Assembly (NCBI RefSeq): GCF_020085105.1 | Contig: NC_058053.1 | Coordinates: 18,312,388-18,376,387, forward strand | Reading direction: 5' to 3' | DNA from: Siniperca chuatsi | Lineage: Eukaryota > Chordata > Actinopteri > Centrarchiformes > Sinipercidae | DNA length: 64,000 nt | Shown: positions 22,930-33,371 of the stretch, piece after piece | Numbering within the stretch: the stretch's first letter is position 1 | Layout: each line of letters begins with the position of its first letter | Translations under genes and position numbers: made by a program | Notes under the pieces: model-generated | The model's database searches: none | What the model saw: the letters and a program-made list of their open reading frames with translations, nothing else | Told to the model about the DNA's origin: nothing

Positions 22930-25900
22930 TCAGGTGGGGGACAGAGGTGGAGTTAAGGCAGTGAGGACCAGAGATTCATTAGGGTCTTTATTCTTCTTTG
23001 CAGCTTGGGTCGACTGTAGAGGGGAGAGACAAAGTTAAAGCTCTGCATTGATTAGACCAGCAGCTCTTTATCTGGTGACACCAGGGCGGAGAAGATCTGC
23101 ACCTTTTTCATTCCCAATGACCACAGATAAAGCAGAGGTGGTGAGCCACCTGTTAACAAGACAGATAGTGAAATGTGCCGAAAGTGATGTCTCGTTATCA
23201 CTTCTATTTGTAGATGACAGCCTAAACAATAACCACATGCATTAAATGGCGCCTCTGCTCTTTTCACCCAAAGGTTAATGTTTTACCCTCTGGCCCACCT
23301 CTAATTATAAAACACTGCAGATGACTCTGTTAGTTTGTTTCTGCTCATTGGTTATGGCATGACAAACAGTACAATCAGCCACTGTTTTGTTTGTAATGGA
23401 AACAGGTAGACATTTAGCCCTTGATGTCACGTGTTGGATATGGCCAAAATCAAAAGAAATATGTCTTAAATAGTAAATCATCCTGGATTTCAAAGTGGGA
23501 ACACTTTCTCAGAGAGTGTTTTGAGGTTTTTTTTTTTTTAGTTTATTGACGTGTCACAGTAGGAAAATCACAGGTTTAAATAATAAAATTAATGATGGCT
23601 GAATTCCATTCAGCTGCTTCAGTTTCAGGGTCCTGGTGTTGTTGCTCGCTGTCACGCTGACGTGACTTACTGGGACACTTGACTAGAACAGAGCCATCGT
23701 TAATGTTAGTGAGACCTGTGTTTTTCCTGTTATAACAAGTCAAAATGTCTGCTTATGTTTCATAATGAGAGCACATTTAAATAGTTTGAGATTATTAGGA
23801 TTATTTTTACTCTTTGAAGAATGGACAGAAACAATGTTGATTGAATGTACTTGGAGTTGCATCAGGGAGCTTTTGCTTAAAATAAATGTGTCCTGCCACC
23901 AGGAGCAGAGCTATAACCACATCTTCAGAAGTGGAACAAAGCATTTTAACTTTTGCACCTAACAAACATTTTTAAAAAGAGACTGTTTTACTTACACGTT
24001 TCCTTTTATTTTGACCATATCCCACAGTTGTAGAAAGTTTATTTTGTTCAACATTTATGATTGTAAAAGACTAATGTGAGTGATTTAATCAGCTTACCTC
24101 AGATTTCCTATTCTTGACAGGTTTTTTCTAGAGATAAAATAAAACATGATGATTGACAGTTTAGGCGCCAGAACAGGTGAGAATGTGACCTTTAACAGCC
24201 AGCAGGCGACTTACCTTTCCTTTTGATGGTTCAAGCACCTGGTAAGGATCTGCATCCATTGGTCTCTCAAGCTCCTAAGAGAGGAAATGTGAAATTATAA
24301 ACAAATACCTTCCAGCAGAGCAGCAGAGATAAGAGCGAGAGCTCTCCTTACCTGGTAAATGGCTCCATTTTCTGCCTGCTTTCAGTGAGAAATACACAAA
24401 AAAGTGAAATAAGCTTGCAATGCACATATTCAAGAAGATCAGTCAATAATAAATATAAAGTCAAATATAAAGACACTGAGGAGATTATGTGAGGTTGGAA
24501 AACATGGACACTTACAGACTCTGCAACAGCCACAGGGGGGACGTTGGAAAACTACACCGAGAGGAAGAAAGAAATATAACAAACATTTTTAAAAGTCAGT
24601 ACATACACGTCTGCAACTTACCGAATCTTTCAGTTGTTTAAACAATTGATTAATCACGACAAATTGCCATCAGAAGTTACAAGAGCCGAAACTTATGTCT
24701 TCAAATTAGATTGATTAATTGTTTCATTAATTTATTGAGCAAAAATGTAAAATATTCTCAGTGTAGCTTCTTGGTTGTTGGTTAGACAAAACAAGCGATT
24801 GAAGATGACGTTTACTCAAGTTCTGTACTTAAGTACAAATTTGAGTCTTTTCTTTACATGCCACTTTCTACTTCTACTTTTCAGAGGCAAATATCGTATT
24901 TTAACTGCACTACAATTATTTGACAGCTTTAGTTACTTTTACAAATTAAGATTTTTGCATATAAAACATACAAAGATCTTATAAAATATCATGTTTTCTT
25001 ATAAATTAAACTTCCCAGCAGTATATACAAGTACAGCTGAAACAATTAGTTGATTAATCAATAAGTCGATTGACAGAAAATTTATAAGCAACTATTTTGA
25101 TAATCATTTAAGTAATTTCATGGTTAAATCTTCACAAATATGTGGATTTTCCTTTAAATTATTTTAATAATTAAAATGTATTGTTAATAATTTTGAGGTT
25201 TGGACTGTTGGTTGGACAAAACAAGCATTGTGACGGTGTCACTTTGGTCTGATGATATGATATATAATATTAATAAACATTTTTCTGTACTGAGCACTTT
25301 TACTTTTAATACTTTAAGTACATTTTCATGATTACACTCACATACTTTTGCAGTGTAATGTGGGACTTTTACTTGTAACAGAGTTTTTTTCACACTGTGG
25401 TAGTAGTACTTTTACTTAAAGTAAAAGTAAAGGATCTGAATACATTAATCTATTAATCAAAAAACATAATTGTCAGATTCATTTAAATAATTGTTAGTTG
25501 CAGCCCTGCTTCAAATTGCTTACTTTGTTCAACAGTCAAAAGACTCAGAGCTATTACATTTTTGATGATGAAAAAACAGAGAAAAACAAGTGCATGTTTA
25601 CGTCTAAGATGCCTTAACCAGAAATCCTCATCAAGTAGCTTTCTGTCAGACAACTAAACTAAATGAATCGACTAATTATCTTTACCTAGCCCCAGTCTGG
25701 TAACCCTGAAGCCTGAACTTCCTCTGCCATAACTCACCTTTTCTCTGAAGAAGAACACAGTGGCAATGATGCAGTAAATAATCAGGATCCCGTCCAGGAA
25801 GTAGCAGATGACCGGGTTAGTGAAAAAAACCTCTGCAGGACAAACAGTAAGGGAGAAATATTTAACTGCAGGCAGATGTTGGAGGTGACAAAGTATATTT

Positions 25901-28900
25901 ACTCAGGTTCTGCACTTAAGTACATTTTTGAGGGGTTTCAATGTTATTTTGTGAGATTTTTCCTCCACTACATACTTTTTAAGAAGGAAATGTTCTTTTT
26001 TAAACCACCTGGCGTAGATACCAGTTACTTTACCTTGCAGATCCATGTCTAAAAACATAATAAAGATAAAGATAATCCCCAGCAGGGAAATTCACATTAG
26101 AGCAGCACAAAAGGCAGCCTGAGTGGTAAACAGAAAAGGAACTATGAAATAAATAAATGGCATTGTAACAAACACTATAAACATACTGTATGCATAACAA
26201 TACCTTGGAGTATACTGTATCCAAGAATTGTGCAAATATCTGTGAATACGTATTTACAAAAATAATGAGTGCAGTACAGTGATGTAGAAACAGATATCTA
26301 CAGTATATGTACTATACAATACGTAGCCTATATAGGTATGAGCAGTGGTGGGGAGTAGCTAAGAACATTTACTCAAATACAGTACTTAAGTACAATATTG
26401 AGGTACTTGCACTTCACTTGAGTATTTACATTTTATGCTGCTTCATACTTCTACTCCACTACATTTCAGAGGGAAATATTCTACTTTTTTCTTTACTCCA
26501 CTACATTTATTTGACACCTAAAGTTACTATGTTTCAGATTAAGATTTTACTTTTAAAACATATTTTTTATAGTTTTATAAAATATGATGCATTCCACAAA
26601 ATCTGTTTATTGAGTAATTTTAATCCATAATTGAGTCCTTAATATCTTATTTTAAGTGACTAAATCTGCCAGTGCTGTAAGAACCTTCAAGTATTTTCTA
26701 TAATGTAATTTTTCATAATTACTGCAGCAACCTGCCTTATTTTTTCTTGTTTCAAGCTACTGACACTCAACAAGTTTATTTAAATGGAAATAATATAATA
26801 TCCTTACTGCAATTACAGAATTTTAATACATTTTAATAAAATAAGGTTTTTAGATTATATAATTTTCAGTTATATAATATATACACAATAAAACACTATC
26901 AAAGAAACCAGTTTTACTTTTGATACTTTAAGTACATTTTGAATGCAGGACTTTTACTTTTACAGAATTTTGTATTTAAATAGTGTGGTATTACTACTTT
27001 TACTTTAGCAAAGGCTCTAAATACTTCTTCCACCACTGGGTATGAAGAATAATAATATAATAATAAAATATTTAACATCAGACAAATATCACTGATGTCG
27101 GGTAAAAGTCATGATCAATCAATCTTCATTGATCTCAATGAACAAAAATGAAAAACTCTCTAATGGAGTATTTCTTATTTATTATGATATTTATTACTGT
27201 AACTTATTTTATGTAAAATGATTTTACATACAGGAAATTTTACTTGGAATTAAGTATTTTAAGGAAGTATTTCTTATTTGTTATGATATTAGTACTTTAA
27301 CTAACTGTCTGTAAAAGGATTTGAGTGCTTCACTCTGACTTTAGGGCGAAACTATAAAAGTAGGACATCTGTTACATAACATACAGGATATCCATTCAGC
27401 AACATGGGATGGAAAATAGCAACAAAGTGAGACACACGAAAATTGAGTAAGACCCCTGAAACAGGAAATAAGAAACTACATATGTGCAGTTTAGTAGATA
27501 AGTGTCTTCCTGTGAGTGTGATGGGCTGCTCTGAGGTTTTGGTAAAGCTTGTTTATCTCGGTGTGCGGTTGGAACAGAAGCCATGCTGTGAGAACGTAGA
27601 CAGTGGTGGTGATTCATTGAAGCTATAACTTCCTCATCTTGATTATCTAAAGTTGCTTTAGGATGTAACGTTTCTACTAGTCTTAGACTATTTTTGTACT
27701 TCAAAAAGGCAATTTGTGTATTTACTGTTACTGAATGAGTAGTTTAGGCTGAGCTTGAGTCTAAAAATTGACTGTTGACAAAGCAACTCTTGAGCTTTTA
27801 GTTTAGTTTGATCTTTTTGTTTTTCATTCTTATGTAAAAAAAAAACAAAAAAAACATGGTAACCTTTTTATGAAATTAATAATACCCTGAAAGGGTTAAT
27901 TTGACATTTTGGGAAATATGCTTAAATGCTTGTAGATAATTAGATTGAAACAACTCTCATGTCTGTACGTTAAATATAAAGCTAGAGCCAGCAGCCGATT
28001 AGTGTAGCTTAGCACAAAGATGAAACCAAGTCTCTAATTTTTTATGGCTGGACCATTTCATAAAATGAAAATATTCTAGATGTCTGGTGCATTATATTGT
28101 ACACATTTGCCCAAAATTCAGACATTAGACATTTTATTTATTTTTTGGAAACTTCATCTTCAGTAGAATTTTCAAAACAAAATTTTGTGGGTTTGAAACA
28201 TGTTTGGCTGCCTGCACAGCTTGTTTTTAGAAGTTCAAGTTCTCAGTTTTTGTATGGATTAAACAAATGAGATGTAACATGTTGATTAGTGAGCTTTAGA
28301 GGTGCTCTTAGGTGGATTCTGTTACCTTTGGACAGCCAGGCTAGCTGTTTCCCCCTGTTTCAAGTCTTTATGCTAAGCTAACCAGCTCCGGCAGTAGCTT
28401 CATATTTCACGGACAGACATGAGAGTGGTATCGATCTTCTTATCAAACTCTCGGCAAGAAAGCAAATAAGCATATTTTCCAAATTGTCAGACTATTCCTT
28501 TAAAAGCCTCTTAACAAGAAACTCTTAGTGTGCAGCCAAACATTGTTCAAACCCACAAAATTTTATTTTAAATTTTAGAGGAGATCTTAAAGTTTCAGGT
28601 TGAATTTTGAGGAAATGTGTATAAAATGATGCACAAAACATCTAAAATACTTCCATTTCATGGAATGGTGGTCCAGTCTTGGGTCTGAATATTTCCTTCA
28701 GTGTAAACATGATATAGTTTTAATGAAGAGACAGAACAAGCTGATACACAATCAATATGTTACACTGTCAGACAATGTGGAATAAGATGATCTTTCCACC
28801 CGTAAAGCTACTTAAAGTTGAAACAAAAGGATGTTAATGGTTTCAGGATGTTATTTATGTACTGTGCTTTAATCACTCTCTTTTTTATTAAAGCTAACAC

Positions 28901-30296
28901 TTCACACATTTCCTGATCGATATTTAGTGACTCAGCCTGGTGAATATAATAAACACGTATTTTGACATTTCTTGATATAAAGCAAGATATCGTAGATATC
29001 GTCTTTTCTACGATAGAACACTCCAGGACGAATGAGGGACTACACCGTCTTATTTTAAAGCAAGATATCATCAACAAGTAGGAATTGAGAAATCCTGGCG
29101 TTCAAAAGGTCACAAGGTTACAAGGATACAGCAAAGTAGTAAAGTAAATATATAAATATGTCCATGGCAGCAACCCTCCTTTACATAATATAGTGTGTTT
29201 TTCTGCTGTGGGAGTTTTGATTATTTATCTTCTTACATCACAAGACGCTGCAGAAAGCTTACAGTGGAAATTCACTTGTCTGGAGGAAGATGATTTATTC
29301 ATGCATGCTTTCTTGTAATTCCTTCATCATGATGAATCTGACTGAAATACATGACAGGACTTGAAAGTGGTTTTTGATCATTTGGAAAATATTTTTTCAC
29401 CACCTTCCCTAACTACGACATAAAAGAGAAAGTCTAGGAAACATCAAATGCACACAAAGTTCTGCTCATGAAAACTCTAACTTCTCAAGTTAAATCCAAA
29501 GGAAAGAAAGGAAGAGCATTATTGTATATGTTATGTTGACACTGCTTTGAATTATAGTAAGCCACATATTGATTGATTTACACCTAGACCAACAAGTGAA
29601 TGAAAGCTTATAAAAGGCAGAGTAAGAAGAATAAAATAACCAAAGTGCCTCTGCAGTATGTAAAAATAAAGAGCAATAAACAGGGTTATTTTGTGTATCA
29701 GACTTCAATATACACCAAGCTTGTGTATAATTTTATTTTTGTTTCCAGTGTTCTAAATATAGACAACTATTTTTAATAATGTTGAATGGAAAATGTAAGT
29801 ATTCTCTCATGTCTTAATTTCCTTATCTTGTATTATCTAAGGTAATACTGTGTGGAAAAAATATCTCCTCTAATCTTGTGTGTGACTCAGAAACAGAAAT
29901 TAGAGAGGTGATCCCAAATGTATACTGCTCCCTATAGATATTATTTACCCAAAAAGTGTAATAAAGTAATAAAGGGTTGAACGCAGCGATCAGAGAAGAA
30001 TCAGAGAAGGCCTGTGTTTATGGAAGATAACAAAGATTTCTATATCAGGGCGTAAATACGAAACACATTGGAGTTTAGTTTTAAATTGATTCAGCATCAG
30101 TCTCTTAACACCTACTGACTCCTTTCCAATACCACCCAGGTGATATAGGTGTCCTCGATCACATATACAAACATTTCTGCTCTTTTGTCAAACTCAATTA
30201 GAAAATAGCTGTTTTGTGTTTGTGTAACTTACCGTTACAGGAAACAGGCACCAGGAGCACAAACAGCACAAACACGCCTGTTCTCAGTGCGTCCAT
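22930..30296 (-). CDS. cd247: CD3-zeta/FcR-gamma family ITAM signalling chain (cd247-like)
   Basis: Short transmembrane adaptor that would pair with immune receptors and signal through ITAM tyrosines. Exons in transcript order: 30296-30233, 25832-25738, 24551-24516, 24375-24352, 24274-24215, 24127-24098, 23013-22930. All are GT-AG and the phases close into 130 aa. Residues 1-20 are a signal peptide (MDALRTGVFVLFVLLVPVSC). The transmembrane helix is about 29-50, with the family's Cys (C31) and Asp (D35) in ICYFLDGILIIYCII. One ITAM is seen: Y72-QEL, eight residues, Y84-QVL. A lysine-rich tail follows. The ITAM split over small exons and the tail-to-tail position next to pou2f1 match mammalian CD247, which has three ITAMs. 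FcR-gamma (fcer1g), with one ITAM, is the alternative. The last two exons are less certain; two AATAAA signals follow on the minus strand at 22537-22552. Confidence 0.7.
23546..23743. mobile_element. Palindromic MITE, copy 1 (last intron of cd247-like)
   Basis: The ends TTGACGTGTCACAGTAGG and the inverted TTGACTTGTTATAACAGG are imperfect TIRs of about 30 bp. The interior (GGCTGAATTCCATTCAGCTG) matches the interior of 46520-46722 in opposite orientation, so it is a dispersed family. Confidence 0.7.
24640..25510. repeat. Degenerate dispersed repeats in cd247-like intron 2
   Basis: Fragments with ATTGATTAATCAC and GACAAAACAAGC cores (about 24640-24800 and 25035-25510) are mixed with pieces of the ACTTAAGTACA-type element (about 24805-25010 and 25265-25430). 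The same cores recur at about 4100-4335, 22600-22870, 34390-34750, 43625-43960 and 53940-54295. No coding content. Confidence 0.55.
26343..27038. mobile_element. hAT-like MITE with CAGTGGTGG ends, 696 bp
   Basis: Starts CAGTGGTGG and ends CCACCACTG, with inverted similarity running inward through TACTTTTAC-type sequence. Flanking 8-mers GGTATGAG (26335-26342) and GGTATGAA (27039-27046) match at 7 of 8 positions. Truncated relatives lie at about 25870-25985, 31553-31751 and 32290-32345. It sits in the first intron of the cd247-like gene. Confidence 0.7.
27890..28700. repeat. Two interleaved inverted-repeat elements
   Basis: Pair A: TTTGACATTTTGGGAAATATGC (about 27899-27920) faces GCATATTTTCCAAATTGTCAG (about 28470-28490). 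Pair B: GGACCATTTCATAAAATG (about 28051) faces CATTTCATGGAATGGTGGTCC (about 28655-28675), with arms of roughly 150 bp. Pair B starts inside pair A and ends outside it. A relative of A is at about 40050-40420. Confidence 0.6.
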
Positions 30297-33200
30297 GACT
30301 CTCTATCCTGGTCTCTCTTTCTGTCTTTCTTTCTTTCTCTCCTGGTTGTTTCTGGTTGCCTCACTCTTATTTTTTTCCACTCACTCTGCTCAGAGGAAGT
30401 GGCGGAACTGACTACCTACCAATGGACTATGACGCTGGCTGTGTGAACTTCAAAGCATCGTACAACCTTCAACACCCACAGTAAGTCTTGCTGACTGTGT
30501 CATGTTCAACTGTTTCCCCCCCAAAAACCTGACAGACTCTGTTCCTCCAGGCTCATCTTAGCATCACTGAAGAGCTCATCGGCCTCTGGATTATATAACA
30601 AGCTTATATGTACAATCATGTCACTTTTTCTTAAATAGACCCACACAGTTACAGCTTGGTGAAATAAACTTCTGCTAGCAAACTGTTACAATCTTAAGTG
30701 GGAAATCCAAATTGATTGAATATCCATTGTTATCTGTATTTTCAGAAATGTGGGTAACACTTTATCCCCCTATTTATCATTCAGTATATAATCAATTAAT
30801 AAATGCTTTATAACACATTAACACACTATAATGGCGTAAGAATATATAAGACGCCATTTTTTTTCTTCATGAGTTCTAAAAACATCTTTAAACCGTTTTA
30901 AATGTTTATTATCCTTTCGGAAAATCTTTTGTGTCTGTGGCAATTGTAAGACAGAAGATACTGTTCATTTGTTCAAAATGTGCCTGTTGGTTAACAGTCA
31001 ACTACAGAAATATGAACAGTCCATCGGCAGGCTGCAGAAGGATTGATCTGACATGTGTAGCCGGTTACAGCCTCTTTAAGTAACTGTGTGTTCAAAAGGT
31101 CAAAAGATAGGTTGCCCCTATGAAACCTAAATGTTAGTGTGTGCCTGTGTAGAGGAAGAGGTTACAGACATGAGACCTCTGCATCTTTTCAAAGTGTTGT
31201 GTTAGTCTCAAGTTGCATAATCACACTGATCTGTGAAACTATTGAACCAGCAGGCAGATAAAGGAGGCAGGTTAAGTTGCACAGAGAGGAGACTTCATTT
31301 TGACACTGCAGTGTAAAATGTTCAGGGACTTCTGACCTTATGCACCCTTAATTAGACGCCCACGTCCAAGCTTCTCGACCCTGTTAGCCACAAAAAGTGG
31401 GTATCATTGTCCTCTGTGGGACAAAACTACATGAAACTAACAGATAGATTAGCAATGATGTTTGGATATAAAACATTTCAATTTACATTTCTATTCTATC
31501 TTATATACCTTGCCATAACGTGCAAATGATCATATGTTTTGTATGTAAAATCTTAATCTGCAAAGTAACTAGAAAATACTGTATCACTGTCAAATAAATG
31601 CAGTGGATTAAAAAGTACAATATTTGCCTCTGAATGTTGTGGGGAAGATGTGTGAAGTGGCTTTAAATGGACATACTCAAGTACAAGCACCTCAAAATTG
31701 TACTTAAATACAGTACTTGAGTAAATGTGAAATAGTGACTTTCCACCACTGTCTGGTCCAGGTATCATCCAAAACCATTCTCACTCAGCCTATAGGGAAA
31801 GGATGAGAATCAAGCGCAAATGATACTTTCCACATCTGCATAACTGCGACTCCGCAATCGTCTGCGTGACATGAATCTTGTCACCTGTCCATGTCCTCCG
31901 GGGCCCACCTGGACCCTTTCTTTGTGTGCAGCCCAAAATGTGTTCATCCATATGTGTGGACCGTTTGCGTCAACAAACGTGTGTTAACATTTCCGTGTAT
32001 GCAGACAACCAATGTAGTATAAACACAAGGAGTATAACCCTGCTCTCAAGGTACAAGGGAGGTTTTCCTAGGGCCCCCAAATAACTAAGTCTGCCCTTGC
32101 CCCCACTTGATTTGACTAACTGAGACTGCTGAAGCCTCATATTAGCTTTGGCTGGACTTTTGAATGCATCTTTGCACAGAAGGAGGACTGTGGATATGGT
32201 TCCCTATTTCTTGCATCGTAGTCGTGTGTCCTCGTGGCACGAGGAAGAGGAACGTTTATCGCGACGAATAACTAAATATACAAAAGGGCAGTGGTGGAAG
32301 AAGTACTCAGATCCTTTACTTATATTATAAAAGTAAAAGTACTCATTCTTGAAAACTGTCCCGTGACTGACATATTAGATGACATTATAAGCTTTGCTGT
32401 TGTAGCCCGTCACAGTGGAGCTAGTTTTAACTTCTTTATATACAGTTAGTCAGGTTTTACCCAACCTGGGGGTCGGGCCCCCTTCGAAGGGTCACAAGAT
32501 AAATCTGAGGGGTAGTGAGGTGATTAATGGGAGAGGAAACAAGTAAAAGCAAAGTTCTGATACACAAATCTGTTTTCATTGTGTGTACTTTTCTCTAATC
32601 TTTGCTTTGTTTGTGAAATATTGGATACTTTTACCTCTTTGGGCCTCTAACAGTATATAATCATCTTTGGATACTATTTGGAGACCAACATCAAATAAAC
32701 GAATGCGCACATTTGTAAAAATCAGTCAGGGATGTATTCTCTGAAGTGTGTTTTTTCATTTGGTAGAGGAATTTCTTCATCAAAGGTAATAAGATGTAGA
32801 TCTGTTGAGTTTTAGTGTGCTTCTCCTTGCATCCCCCATAGGCTTCAACAGAACTGGCACCACGCAGAGCATTATAATGTTGGTATGATGGTGTAACGAG
32901 CCTTCCTTCTTTTTTTAGTTTCGGAAATGTCAACTGGGAAATTCCCACCTCCGACTTTGACAGAAATGCAGCATATATAAGCAAGTTGTGTTTGGCTGCT
33001 GTTTACCACGTGACTTTCTGTGTGTTTCTTAAAGCCTCTGTCACATGATCCTGACGTCAGTCTTTACAGTGGTGGCGGTGATAAACTGTTGAAGACCAGC
33101 AAAATTAACCTCACGGCTAGCTTATACAAATACAAAAAGTTGAAACGTGTAGCCAGAAACGTTAGAGGTTTGTGTTACAAACAACAGCGCTTTATCACCT

Positions 33201-33371
33201 CACCGAATCAGCGCGGTTGACTTATTTTCACTTGCTGTTGTAGTTACGCTAACGTTAGCCTAGCTAGCACAACATCCCTAACGGGCTAGCTAGCTGCGAC
33301 CTGTCTGTTATTGTGTTGCTGTGATTACGCCCTGACTAACGCTGCATCAGCCGGAGAGAAACCAGAGAAAC
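30297..33371. other. Intergenic region between cd247-like and lamp1 (head to head)
   Basis: No coding exon was recognised. The stretch holds a truncated CAGTGGTGG-type element (about 31553-31751), a piece of the family also seen at 61590-61925 (about 32130-32210), another CAGTGGTGG end (about 32290-32345), and a dispersed repeat with GGGGTCGGGCCCCCTTCGAA (about 32440-32660) whose relative is at about 34000-34110. The last 400 bases look like the lamp1 promoter. Confidence 0.6.
33000..33371 (+). promoter_or_regulatory. lamp1: Candidate lamp1 promoter with CLEAR-like E-boxes and CRE
   Basis: Upstream of the lamp1 ATG are CACGTGAC (33007-33014), GTCACATGAT (33040-33049) and a full CRE palindrome TGACGTCA (33052-33059). 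GTCACGTGAC is the CLEAR element bound by TFEB, which drives lysosomal genes including mammalian LAMP1; the sites here are near matches, not perfect ones. The palindrome GCTAACGTTAGC is at 33248-33259. The transcription start is not located. Confidence 0.5.

Noticed and set aside
23052-23267. Possible extra cd247-like exon (minus, acceptor near 23152)
   Set aside because: Length between usable sites is 47 nt and breaks frame; it meets a stop after about 13 codons and lacks ITAM-like residues.
23668-23680. 12-nt exon with GTAAGT donor in the cd247-like intron
   Set aside because: The same sequence occurs in the MITE copy at 46520-46722, so the splice-like signals belong to a repeat.
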